This document shows, one piece after another, positions 27,299-36,045 of a stretch of DNA of 64,000 nt. The notes beneath the pieces are model-generated. The model was not told the DNA's origin and made no database searches. It worked only from the letters and a program-made list of their open reading frames with translations. Position 1 is the stretch's first letter, and each line of letters starts with the position of its first letter. Origin of the DNA: Ruegeria sp. Ofav3-42 (GTDB lineage: Bacteria > Pseudomonadota > Alphaproteobacteria > Rhodobacterales > Rhodobacteraceae); the NCBI RefSeq assembly GCF_022347725.1, contig NZ_JAKRGB010000012.1:1-64000 (forward strand), written 5' to 3'. The position numbers and the translations under genes were made by a program.

Positions 27299-29710
27299 TT
27301 ACTCCTCGGATCGGGGCCGCAGGTTCTGCGGATCAAAGATGGCGTCAGGGTGGATTGTAACGGGAATGGCCTGGTTCAGAATCTGCACCGACAGACCCTC
27401 ATGCGGTGTTCCTTTGCGCACGAACAACCAGCCCAACGATTTGCCGACGGTGTACCCGTAGCCGCCGGATGTGGTCAGACCAACGGGCGTGCCGTTCAGC
27501 AATACAGGCTCACCGCCATGCACATCGATATCCTGACTATGAAGCTCAGCATAAAGGAGCTCCCATTGTGGCGTGTGCGCCAAAAGCGCATCACGACCGA
27601 TGAAATCGCGCCCTTCGCTTCTTACAAAGCGTTCCAGACGCACATCGAACGGCCCGACATCCGTGGTTAGCTCTGCCGATGCGCGGTAGGCTTTTTCCAT
27701 CCGCATCCCATTGAACGCGTAGCTGCCCAAATCGACGAGCCCAAGCTCTGCGCCCGCTGCGTGGAGCGCATCATAAAGGGTGCCCATTCGGTCAAGCGGC
27801 GCGTGCAATTCCCAACCCAATTCACCTACAAATGACACTCGCAACGCATATACCGGGACATCGGCAACGGTGATTTCCTGTCCGGACAGCCAAGGGAAGG
27901 CTGCGTTGGACAGGTCTGTATCCGTGAGTTTCTTCAGGATCTTGCGAGAATTCGGGCCGGACAAAGCCAGCATTCCCCAATCGGCCGACCGATTGATCAT
28001 TTGCACGTCTTCTCCAGCGCGGATATACGATCTGATCCAGTCAAAATCGGCGTTGGCGCGGGCGATGGCGGAACCTGTAAAATAGCGATCATCGGCTATT
28101 CGCCATATGGTGATCTCGGTCTCGAACCGGCCTTTGGGCGTTAGCAAGTGGTTGAGGTTCATGCCGCCATCGCGTGACGGGATCCTGTTGGCGGACAGTC
28201 GATCCAGTAGTTTTCCTGCATCCTGGCCGGAAATTTCAAACTGCGCAAAGGCGCAAAGGTCGATCACACCTGCACCTTCGCGTGTGGCCCAGGCCTCGGC
28301 CATGGCATTCGCGTGCCAGGGTTGGTGACCCCAGCCAATCTGTTCGACCTCACCAACTTTGCCGAAGTAGCGCGGGCGTTCCCAGCCTGCGACCTCACCA
28401 AAGACCGCGCCTTTGTCTGCCAGCCGGTCATAAAGGGCGTGTCGACGGATGGGCCTCAGACTATGAAACTGCTTGCCGGGGCAGGGCGTATCATGACGGC
28501 GCATGAATTCGTCTTTTGTTCGTTCGACAATGAAATGGTCACTGGCAAAGTCGCCGTATCGACGGGGGTCCATCGAACGAGTGTTGATTTCAGCCTCGCC
28601 ATGTACCATCCAGTCGGCCAGTACTTTGCCCGCGCCGCCACCCCATGCCAGCCCGATAGACGATCCGCAGGATAGCCAGACATTGGGCACTCCGGACGGC
28701 CCGACCAACATCCCACCATCGGGTGTATGCGTGATTGCGCCGCGCACGACGCGCTTGATGCCTAACTCGGAAAGAACCGGCATCTTTTCCAACGCCACCA
28801 TCAGGAAGTCGCCGATCGAGTCATAATCCGCTTCGAACAGTTCATTCTCTGCAGCCCAAGGCGCGCCTTGGGGCATTTCCCAGACAGTCGGACAAACATG
28901 ACCCTCGTAGATTCCGATGAGCCCTGATTTTTGCTCCTGCCGGATATAACCACCGAAGGCATTGTCACGCATTACAGGCAACTCCGGCCGACCTTCGAAT
29001 TCCGGGACGGTGTCGGTGACCAGATAGTGATGCAGACACGAGACCGAAGGGATCTTCAGGCCAAACCATTGCCCAACCTGATTGGCATAGCTACCGGCGG
29101 CGATGACCACATGTTCGGCCAGAACATCACCCTTTTCCGTACGAAGAAGCCACATGTTGCCCTTTCGGCTGGCACCTGTGACCTGATTGCGCCGTTCGAT
29201 CTTTGCGCCGCGCGCGCGTGAGGCTGCGGCCAGCGCCATCGTCACGCCAGACGGGTCGATATGCCCGTCCTCAAATGTCTGAATGGCGGCCTTGACGTCG
29301 TCGACCTTGTAGAAAGGATTGCTTTTTGCAACCTCTTCCGGTCCGACCAATTCCATCGGCAGTTCAAGCAGCTTGCCGACGCCCATTATGGATTTCATCC
29401 AGTCGACTTCATCGTCGGTCGTGGCAATACGAAACCCGCCTACTTCGTGCCACCCGATACTTTGGCCGGTCTCTTTCTCGACGCGTTTGTAAGTTTCGAT
29501 CGAGGTTTTGTTGATCCATCCCGCGATGCGGCTGCCCACCGCATGCGCGATCTGCCCCGCTGCGTGCCAGGTCGATCCACTGGTCAGTTCCGCCTTTTCG
29601 AACAGGATCGTGTCGGTCCATCCGTTTTCCGCCAGTTGAAACTGCGCCGCGACACCCATGATGCCACCACCAATGATGGCGACCCGGGTGGTTCGAATAG
29701 TGTCAGTCAC
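27299..29710 (-). CDS. DMGDH/sarcosine-dehydrogenase-like FAD + GcvT protein (A1)
   Basis: An 803-residue two-part enzyme. Residues 1-400 form a DAO-type FAD domain with the dinucleotide motif IIGGGIMGVA and the STWHAAG motif, whose His49 corresponds to the residue that carries covalent flavin in dimethylglycine dehydrogenase. From about 420 on, a GcvT-like domain (RHALYDRLADKGAVFGEVAGWERP, FVGELGWELHAP, MRMEKAYRA) would accept the one-carbon unit on tetrahydrofolate. Such enzymes oxidatively demethylate N-methyl amino acids. It starts at a GTG overlapping the previous gene by 4 bp and has GGAGG upstream. The substrate is unknown. Confidence 0.85.
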   Translation of the reverse strand: MTDTIRTTRVAIIGGGIMGVAAQFQLAENGWTDTILFEKAELTSGSTWHAAGQIAHAVGSRIAGWINKTSIETYKRVEKETGQSIGWHEVGGFRIATTDDEVDWMKSIMGVGKLLELPMELVGPEEVAKSNPFYKVDDVKAAIQTFEDGHIDPSGVTMALAAASRARGAKIERRNQVTGASRKGNMWLLRTEKGDVLAEHVVIAAGSYANQVGQWFGLKIPSVSCLHHYLVTDTVPEFEGRPELPVMRDNAFGGYIRQEQKSGLIGIYEGHVCPTVWEMPQGAPWAAENELFEADYDSIGDFLMVALEKMPVLSELGIKRVVRGAITHTPDGGMLVGPSGVPNVWLSCGSSIGLAWGGGAGKVLADWMVHGEAEINTRSMDPRRYGDFASDHFIVERTKDEFMRRHDTPCPGKQFHSLRPIRRHALYDRLADKGAVFGEVAGWERPRYFGKVGEVEQIGWGHQPWHANAMAEAWATREGAGVIDLCAFAQFEISGQDAGKLLDRLSANRIPSRDGGMNLNHLLTPKGRFETEITIWRIADDRYFTGSAIARANADFDWIRSYIRAGEDVQMINRSADWGMLALSGPNSRKILKKLTDTDLSNAAFPWLSGQEITVADVPVYALRVSFVGELGWELHAPLDRMGTLYDALHAAGAELGLVDLGSYAFNGMRMEKAYRASAELTTDVGPFDVRLERFVRSEGRDFIGRDALLAHTPQWELLYAELHSQDIDVHGGEPVLLNGTPVGLTTSGGYGYTVGKSLGWLFVRKGTPHEGLSVQILNQAIPVTIHPDAIFDPQNLRPRSEE

Positions 29711-32106
29711 GCAAACGCCTCCTTCGCGGGTTTACGAGATGCTTTTGCCGGAAAGCGCGTGCAGGCGATTTCAACTTCAAAACCCTCGACCACAGTCTTT
29801 TCCGAGAGTTGGCCGAGCGGCGCGTCCACCATCGCCAATGCGACCGAACGTTCGAAACGGTAACTCCATGCTGCAGAGGTAATCTGTCCAACCACCCGAC
29901 CGTCGAAATAGATAGGTTCATCATGAATGGGGATTGCGTCGGCATCATCAAACAGCATCGAGACAATGCGCCGATTGGGCGATTTGTTTTGCAAGGCCGC
30001 CTCGCCAACAAAACCCGTGCTAAAGGCGCAGAATGCGTCAAGCCCTGCCTCAATCGGCGTAGTACCCGGAGTCAGCTCATGGCCAAACGCGCGAAAGCCG
30101 CTTTCGATACGCAGCGATCCGCTGGCGTAAAGCCCTGCGTGTGTTGCCCCGGCCTCGACCAGTGCTTCATGCGCGGCCATCGCCATCTCGGCGGGAATGT
30201 ATAACTCGTAGCCTTCCTCGCCGGTAAAGCTCAGCCGCCCGGCCCAGCCGCGGGCAAGGCCAATTTCTACCGGAGCGAAATGGAACCGTTTCAGATTGGG
30301 TAACGGCGTGTTCGAGGTGGCTTGCAAAACCCTGTGCGCCTGCGTCCCAGCCAGCCCGACAACGGCATATCCGCTGGTCACATCGGTGAATTCCACGCGG
30401 TAATCGCCTTTGGTTTCGCGCATTCGTTTCAGATCACGAACCACCTCACCCGCGCCCACGATCATCAGATAGGAGTCCGGCCCGTGACGTTGCACGGTCA
30501 CATCGCTTTCGATGCCGCCACGCGGGTTCAGGATCTGACTGTACGCAATACGTCCCGTGGGGATGTCCATCTGCGCCGCACACAGGTGGTTTAGAAAACT
30601 GCAGGCATCGGGCCCCTGCACCATGATCTTGCCGAATGCGCTTTGGTCAAGAATGGCGGCCCCGTTGCGGCAGGCGTCAACCTCAAGGCCGACCTGATCG
30701 CGCCAGGCCGGAATGCCGAATGTCAAGGGCAGGTGCGCCGCCTGACCGCCGAAATGCACCGCCCGTTCCCATCCGCCGCGCGCCTCGAACCGCGCGTTTG
30801 CAGCGACCAGTCCGACATGGATCGGCGAACGCCGTTGTCCGCGTGCCGTATCCATCGACCTGCCCGGAAAAGGGTTGTCGTAATGGCGGCCAAGTACTTC
30901 GGGGATGCGTTCTTCCAGTGCCTTTAGAACGTTCATTTCAGGGCTGAAACGGCGAATATCGGCTTCGTTCAACTCCATCGTTGGTTCGCCGGCGATGATC
31001 CATTCTGCCATAGCCTTGCCAGCACCCCCCGCCAGCGCAATCCCGGTCGAGTTCATCCCGCCCATCAGGAACAGGCCAGGCACCTCGGGGCTTTCGCCCA
31101 GCATGAATTGGCTATCCAGAGTAAAGCTCTCAGGTCCGTTCAACAGCATCCGCACCTCGGCCCGCTCCAGCGCCGGAATGCGGTGCAGGGCGTTTTCCAT
31201 CATCGGCATGAAATGGTCCCAGTCCTCATCCATCAAATCGAAACTGAAATCGGCGGGCAGCCGGTTAAGCGGCAGGCCCTTGGCGTTGGGTTCAAACGAG
31301 CCGACCAGTAACCCTTCGACATCATCGCGGGCGTAGAGATATGCGTCCTGATCGTTCAGGGTCGGCAAATGCGCGCCGGGGCCAAGCGCCTGAATCTCGG
31401 GCAATGGTTTGGTCAGGATGTAGAAATGCTCGCACGCGTATAGCGGCATATGTGCCCCTGCCATTGCGGCGACTTCGCGGGACCACAGACCACAGGCGAT
31501 GACGACCTCGTCTGCGTCGATGATGTGGTCCCCGACTTCGACCCCTGCGATGCGGCCTGCCTTCTTTCTCAGCCCGGTTACGGCCGTGTCTTCAAAGATT
31601 TGTACACCGCGTGCCTTTGCGCCCTTGCTGAGCGCCAGCGCCACATCCGATGGGTTCACACGCCCATCTGCGGGCGACCAGACGGCGCCGATTACGTCGT
31701 TTGTTCTTATAAGTGGCCATAACTCTTGCGCATGCGCGGCATCGACAACCTCGGCTTCAAGCCCAAATGCCCGGCCTAATGAAACCTGTCGCTTGATGTT
31801 GGTCAGCCGGTTCTCGTTTGTGGCCAGTGTCAGTGATCCGGTTTGGGTCCAGCCTGTCGCCTGCCCGGTCTCGCGCTCCAATTCGTCGTACAGGTCGATG
31901 GAGTAATTGATCAGCTTGGTCAGCGTTGCTGACGGGCGCAGGCGCCGAACAAGCCCGGCCGCATGCCAGGTTGTCCCGGATGTCAATTTCGAGCGCTCCA
32001 GCACCACAATGTCTTTGCGCCCTTCACGGGCCAGATGATAGGCAATCGAACAGCCGATAACGCCGCCGCCGATTACAATCGTGCGGGCCTGAGTGGGCAG
32101 AGTCAT
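29707..32106 (-). CDS. DMGDH-like FAD + GcvT protein (A2)
   Basis: A 799-residue paralogue of the adjacent gene with the same layout: FAD motif VIGGGVIGCSIAYHLA, flavin-linking motif TTWHAAG (H48), and a GcvT half with GWERAVHFGGQAAHLPLTFG, SFTGEEGYELYIP and ESGFRAFGHELTP. Overall divergence from A1 suggests a different substrate or a successive demethylation step rather than simple duplication. Its ATG overlaps the aminotransferase stop by 4 bp, and its stop overlaps A1, so the four genes MttB-aminotransferase-A2-A1 form one tightly coupled transcript. Confidence 0.85.
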   Translation of the reverse strand: MTLPTQARTIVIGGGVIGCSIAYHLAREGRKDIVVLERSKLTSGTTWHAAGLVRRLRPSATLTKLINYSIDLYDELERETGQATGWTQTGSLTLATNENRLTNIKRQVSLGRAFGLEAEVVDAAHAQELWPLIRTNDVIGAVWSPADGRVNPSDVALALSKGAKARGVQIFEDTAVTGLRKKAGRIAGVEVGDHIIDADEVVIACGLWSREVAAMAGAHMPLYACEHFYILTKPLPEIQALGPGAHLPTLNDQDAYLYARDDVEGLLVGSFEPNAKGLPLNRLPADFSFDLMDEDWDHFMPMMENALHRIPALERAEVRMLLNGPESFTLDSQFMLGESPEVPGLFLMGGMNSTGIALAGGAGKAMAEWIIAGEPTMELNEADIRRFSPEMNVLKALEERIPEVLGRHYDNPFPGRSMDTARGQRRSPIHVGLVAANARFEARGGWERAVHFGGQAAHLPLTFGIPAWRDQVGLEVDACRNGAAILDQSAFGKIMVQGPDACSFLNHLCAAQMDIPTGRIAYSQILNPRGGIESDVTVQRHGPDSYLMIVGAGEVVRDLKRMRETKGDYRVEFTDVTSGYAVVGLAGTQAHRVLQATSNTPLPNLKRFHFAPVEIGLARGWAGRLSFTGEEGYELYIPAEMAMAAHEALVEAGATHAGLYASGSLRIESGFRAFGHELTPGTTPIEAGLDAFCAFSTGFVGEAALQNKSPNRRIVSMLFDDADAIPIHDEPIYFDGRVVGQITSAAWSYRFERSVALAMVDAPLGQLSEKTVVEGFEVEIACTRFPAKASRKPAKEAFA

Positions 32107-33392
32107 GTGATTGTGCCTTCCAGGATCATGTCGGACAGGGTTTCGCGGAATGCCTCAAGCGCCTCGTCGATCAGTTCGGTGGTGTGGGCCGCGCTGGTAA
32201 GACCCGACGTGTAGGACATCACGTCAACGCCGCGTGCAAGCATCCCATCACGATATGCACGGACCTGCGCAACTGGCAGTCCACGAACCTGTGCGGGCGT
32301 CAAACCGTCAAGCGAGCTATTCCCGAAGTGCAGGTGAAAGATCGAGCTGTCGCCATACGCCATGCCCGTGACCCCGGCATCGGCCAGGGCTGCATTCATG
32401 CCAGCGCGCATTCGCTCGGCCATTGCGTCGGCACGCGCCTGCACCTCGCCTGTCGCCAATATTGGCATGGCAGCACATGCCGCCGCTGCAACAAGCGGTG
32501 AGGCATTGAATGTGCCCTTGTGGCTGACCGCCGGGGCAAACCCACCCTTTGAAGTAGCGTTGTTCATCAGTTCCATGATGTCGGCCCGTCCACAAACCGC
32601 ACCACCCGGCAGGCCGCCTGTAACAATCTTGGCCAGAGTCGTGAGGTCTGGCGTTATGCCATCGCGCGCCTGACGCCCGCCGGGGGACCAGCGGAAACCG
32701 GTGATGATCTCGTCAAAAATCAACACCACGCCTGCAGCGCGGGCTACATCGTGAAGGGCCCGCAGGGTTTCGGTCGCTAAAGGAACACAACCGTAGTTCG
32801 CGCCCGAAACCTCGATGATCACGGTTCCGATCTGATCGTCCTGCAGGGCACTTTCCATCGACTGTGGATCGGCGTCACAGATATCGATCAGGTCGTTGAC
32901 AGCCTCGGGAATTCCCAGACTGGGCGCGGTCTGGCTGCCGGGTTTGGCCCCCTTAAGCGCGTGGTCATGCCAACCATGAAAGTGGCCATCAACGCGCAGA
33001 ACGCGATCCTTGCCGGACCACGCGCGGCCCAAGCGGATGGCAAGCATCGTTGCTTCGGTACCCGACGAGGTAAAACGGGTTCGCTCGGCCGAAGGGTAAA
33101 GGTGGTTTATCCATTCCGCCCATAGGGTTTCGGCCTCATGACAGTCGGCACTGAAGATTGAATGCTGCGCCTGCTTCTGCACTGCTTCCACGATGGCCGG
33201 ATGGCAATGGCCCAGCATCTGGCTGGCGCTGCCCATTTTGAAGTCGATATAGCGTCGGCCTTCAACGTCCCACTTTTCGGCACCCTTGGCACGGTCGATG
33301 AAAATCGGATGGGGATCGCGAAACCGCAATTCGTGACTGACACCGCCGGGCAATGCCGACCGGGCGCGTTCTGACATAGCTTTGCTGGTCAT
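32103..33392 (-). CDS. Class III aminotransferase (glutamate-1-semialdehyde aminomutase-like)
   Basis: A 429-residue PLP enzyme of the class III fold. The PLP-binding Asp is D227 (FDEIITGFRW), the Schiff-base lysine K255 (LAKIVTGGLPGGAVCG), and the phosphate/ring contacts are SSGTEATMLAIRLGRAW and HFHGWHDH. The pattern is closest to GSA aminomutases, but context in a methylated-amine operon argues for catabolic transamination or isomerisation of a demethylated amino acid rather than tetrapyrrole synthesis. It overlaps the MttB-family gene upstream and the DMGDH-like gene downstream, each by 4 bp. Confidence 0.8.
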   Translation of the reverse strand: MTSKAMSERARSALPGGVSHELRFRDPHPIFIDRAKGAEKWDVEGRRYIDFKMGSASQMLGHCHPAIVEAVQKQAQHSIFSADCHEAETLWAEWINHLYPSAERTRFTSSGTEATMLAIRLGRAWSGKDRVLRVDGHFHGWHDHALKGAKPGSQTAPSLGIPEAVNDLIDICDADPQSMESALQDDQIGTVIIEVSGANYGCVPLATETLRALHDVARAAGVVLIFDEIITGFRWSPGGRQARDGITPDLTTLAKIVTGGLPGGAVCGRADIMELMNNATSKGGFAPAVSHKGTFNASPLVAAAACAAMPILATGEVQARADAMAERMRAGMNAALADAGVTGMAYGDSSIFHLHFGNSSLDGLTPAQVRGLPVAQVRAYRDGMLARGVDVMSYTSGLTSAAHTTELIDEALEAFRETLSDMILEGTIT

Positions 33393-34933
33393 TCACTCCT
33401 CCCAATTCGGGAACGGCTGAGACGGATGTCGAAAGCGCCCCGCAGCGCGATATCCGTCTCATCTGCGATATGGTTCGGATAATGGCTGGCCAACAATTCC
33501 CGCGTCCGGTCTCGGGCCACGTCGCCGACCGGGCGCGCGCCGTCTTCCTGCCATTCGACCGGTGTGCGCCTGTCGCCGACATGGGGGTAGAAATAGTCAG
33601 ACTTCATCCGATCAAACGTGTGGATTTCACCCAGATAGTGCCCCGGTCCGCGACACACGTTGGCAATGACATCCGCTGCGATGTTCTCGGGCGTGGCTTC
33701 GACCCCGCGAATTGTGCGCAGAATGTTCCCGATCAGGTCGTTGTCGCTGACGTAACCTTCGAGCGATACGCCCAGAAGGCTTGCATGAATACCTGCTGCC
33801 TGAGTTACGATATTCGATCCCGCATGCGCCGCCATCGCAATGGCAAGGGTCTTTTCCGCCCCATATTGCGTATCCAGCGTCTTGGCATCCGTGATCCCAG
33901 CGATTGAGGACGTGGGAAGGCCGAAATGCCGCCCCATCTGGGCCGCAGCCGCCATCAGGATCGCCTGTTCACCGCCTCCCCCGGACATTGACCCGGTGCG
34001 CAGATCAGCCACCAGCGGTTTGGGCGCGAAAATGGCTTTTGCTTCGGGGTCGACAAGCCGGGCAAAGACCAGCCCGGCCAGTGTTTCTGCCACAGCCTGC
34101 ACCAATGATCCGGCGATTGTGGCGGGGCTGGTGGCCCCGGCCTGACCGGCGCTGATCAGTTGCACGGGGAACCCCGCCTTGATGGCCGCTTCCAAGACCT
34201 CGCAAGCGTCTTCGGCGAACCGCATAGGTGGGACAACGTGGCAGACCATGACGGTCAGGAACGGGCGGGCGCGGAATGCGGCCTCTCCACCGGCAATAGT
34301 GTAGCAAAGCTCAGCTATCGCCTGAACGTTCTGGGGTTCGGTGATCGACATGGACACATGTTTGGATGTGCCGATCAGACTGGCATAGGCGGTGTTGATA
34401 TCCATCGTTGCGTTGTCTTCGATGTCACGCGCAACAACGGGACGGCTGAAATGGTGGATGTTCTCCATCGCATCCACCAACCGTGCGGCATCATAGAGAT
34501 CGGCCAAAGTCGAAGGGCGGTACAGTCCCGTATCTATGTCAAAAATGCCGGGGGCCGCCCCGCCGGTCGACATATGCACGCTTGCACCTGTGATGAGCAG
34601 GTCGTGTTCAGGGTTTTGACCGCACAAGAAGAAATCCCGCTGCGCCCCGGCTATTGCGCTTTGCACCAGGGTTCGTGGGAACAGCAGCCTGCCGTCGTCA
34701 GAAAGAGTGCCACCTGCTGCAGTGACGGCTCGAACCATCGAAGGGATGGCCTGGCTTAGCCCAAGCGTCTCCAGCAGTGACAAGGCGGTTTCTTCCACCA
34801 AAGTCACTTCGGACGGGCTCAGCGGTTTCAGGCATCCCCCAGCCACCCCCGGCCAGACCGGAGGATTGGTGTCGACGATCGTTTCCTGGGCCAGGCGATC
34901 TTTTCTACCGCGCCGTCGGTTCGATTTTGGCAT
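33389..34933 (-). CDS. Trimethylamine methyltransferase (MttB) family protein, non-pyrrolysine (module A)
   Basis: A 514-residue member of the MttB superfamily (TIM-barrel methyltransferases that pass a methyl group from quaternary or tertiary amines to a corrinoid protein). Family-like segments are STGGAAPGIFDIDTG, TSKHVSMSITEPQNVQAI, GQAGATSPATIAGSLVQAVAETLAG, GSMSGGGGEQAILMAAAAQMG and the C-terminal HYLGEIHTFDRMKSDYFYPH. The frame has no internal TAG, so this is a non-pyrrolysine (MtgB-like) member, some of which demethylate glycine betaine, proline betaine or carnitine. No corrinoid protein or reactivase gene is adjacent. It is the first gene of the module A operon, divergent from a LysR gene. 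The start lacks a strong ribosome binding site. Confidence 0.8.
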   Translation of the reverse strand: MPKSNRRRGRKDRLAQETIVDTNPPVWPGVAGGCLKPLSPSEVTLVEETALSLLETLGLSQAIPSMVRAVTAAGGTLSDDGRLLFPRTLVQSAIAGAQRDFFLCGQNPEHDLLITGASVHMSTGGAAPGIFDIDTGLYRPSTLADLYDAARLVDAMENIHHFSRPVVARDIEDNATMDINTAYASLIGTSKHVSMSITEPQNVQAIAELCYTIAGGEAAFRARPFLTVMVCHVVPPMRFAEDACEVLEAAIKAGFPVQLISAGQAGATSPATIAGSLVQAVAETLAGLVFARLVDPEAKAIFAPKPLVADLRTGSMSGGGGEQAILMAAAAQMGRHFGLPTSSIAGITDAKTLDTQYGAEKTLAIAMAAHAGSNIVTQAAGIHASLLGVSLEGYVSDNDLIGNILRTIRGVEATPENIAADVIANVCRGPGHYLGEIHTFDRMKSDYFYPHVGDRRTPVEWQEDGARPVGDVARDRTRELLASHYPNHIADETDIALRGAFDIRLSRSRIGRSE

Positions 34934-35010
34934 CTATTCATGAGCTCAGATTTTCTTTGCCCTAGAATGAACCCAATTTGCATTGCTTTACAAAAGCCAA
35001 TTTTTCATCA

Positions 35011-35033
35011 ATAGATGAGGAAAATTTATCTAT
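35011..35033 (+). promoter_or_regulatory. LysR-type operator, module A
   Basis: A perfect inverted repeat ATAGAT-N11-ATCTAT, the T-N11-A geometry preferred by LysR regulators, lies between the divergent MttB-family gene and the LysR gene, ending 9 bp before the LysR start. A second imperfect dyad overlaps it on the left (TTTTCATC at 35002-35009 facing GATGAGGAAAA). It probably serves both autoregulation and activation of the operon. Confidence 0.6.
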
Positions 35034-35042
35034 GAGGTTGAC

Positions 35043-35963
35043 TTGACCCCGTCCCTTCCAGCCTTGCGGGCATTCAACTCGGCAGCCCAATACCAGAGTT
35101 TTCGCGCCGCGGCTGAGGCGTTGTCGGTCACGCCAACGGCCGTCAGCCATCACATCCGCGGCTTGGAAGATCAGATGGCTGTCAAACTGTTCGAACGCGT
35201 GGGGCGCGATGTCGTTCTGACCGAAGATGGAAAACGTCTGGCCGAGGCGACGGCACAGGCCTTTGGAATATTGGACGACGCCGTGCGTACGTTGCGCCGA
35301 AGTACACGCAAAGCGGTGCGCCTTGCCGCTGGCCCGATTTTTACGGCGCGATGGCTCATGCCCAAGATCAGCGATTTCTGGGAAACCCATCCAGATACTG
35401 AACTTGAGGTGGTGCCATTTTACCAGCCCGGGTTGCTGGATCGCGAGAATGTCGACGTTGTGATCCGCTGGGAACGGATGGCCGAAATGCCCGAAAATGC
35501 CGTCAAATTGATCGAGCTCAGCCCGGTGGCGATTGCATCGGAACGGTTTACCGCAAGGTATGGGCGCGTCACATCGCCCGAGGACTTGTTGCAGGTTCCT
35601 TTGTTGCATCAGCGGAACCACTGGGGATGGCTGGACTGGTTTTCAGCGATGAATGTGCAAGTGGCAGGTCCTTTGCGCGGACCCGTGTTCGAGGATGCCA
35701 ATGCGTTGTTGCGTGGCGCTGCGGAGGGGCAGGGTGCGATTGTTGGCTGGCTTCCCCTGATTGATCAGGATCTGAAAGAAGGCCGGGTCGCACGTCTGTT
35801 CGACGAAGAGATTACCCCTACCCACGGCTATTACATAGAAGCTTGGAAGGGCAGCCAAAAGCGCCGGGAAGCGCGTTATGCAATTGAATGGCTGGCATCT
35901 CAAAACAGACCGACACAGTCCACAGAAAGGGAATCCGGTACAAAACGCGGTTCGCGCATGTAG
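35043..35963 (+). CDS. LysR-family regulator (GcvA-like), module A
   Basis: A 306-residue regulator with an N-terminal winged helix-turn-helix (LRAFNSAAQYQSFRAAAEALSVTPTAVSHHIRGLEDQM, about residues 8-45) and a periplasmic-binding-protein-like effector domain from about 90. The VSHHIRGLE and RAFNSAAQ patterns are typical of the GcvA subgroup, which often controls amino-acid and C1 metabolism. The start is a TTG with GAGG at 5 nt; no in-frame ATG fits better. It is divergent from the five-gene module A operon and is its likely activator. Confidence 0.85.
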   Translation: MTPSLPALRAFNSAAQYQSFRAAAEALSVTPTAVSHHIRGLEDQMAVKLFERVGRDVVLTEDGKRLAEATAQAFGILDDAVRTLRRSTRKAVRLAAGPIFTARWLMPKISDFWETHPDTELEVVPFYQPGLLDRENVDVVIRWERMAEMPENAVKLIELSPVAIASERFTARYGRVTSPEDLLQVPLLHQRNHWGWLDWFSAMNVQVAGPLRGPVFEDANALLRGAAEGQGAIVGWLPLIDQDLKEGRVARLFDEEITPTHGYYIEAWKGSQKRREARYAIEWLASQNRPTQSTERESGTKRGSRM

Positions 35964-36045
35964 AAGAAGGGCGGCATTTTCTGCGCAACCCGGCCAGTTG
36001 TTCTTCAACGGGGTCCTTTTGCTTAAAAAAAGTGTGCGTCCTTCG

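Noticed and set aside
26555-27670. Long plus-strand frame (371 codons) opposite the ThDP enzyme and DMGDH-like genes
   Set aside because: It is antisense to two strongly recognisable genes, crosses their boundary, and has no family-like motif; high GC makes such antisense frames common.
32103-33392. hemL (glutamate-1-semialdehyde aminomutase) for tetrapyrrole synthesis
   Set aside because: Alphaproteobacteria normally make 5-aminolevulinate by the hemA/Shemin route, and the gene is embedded in a methylated-amine operon.
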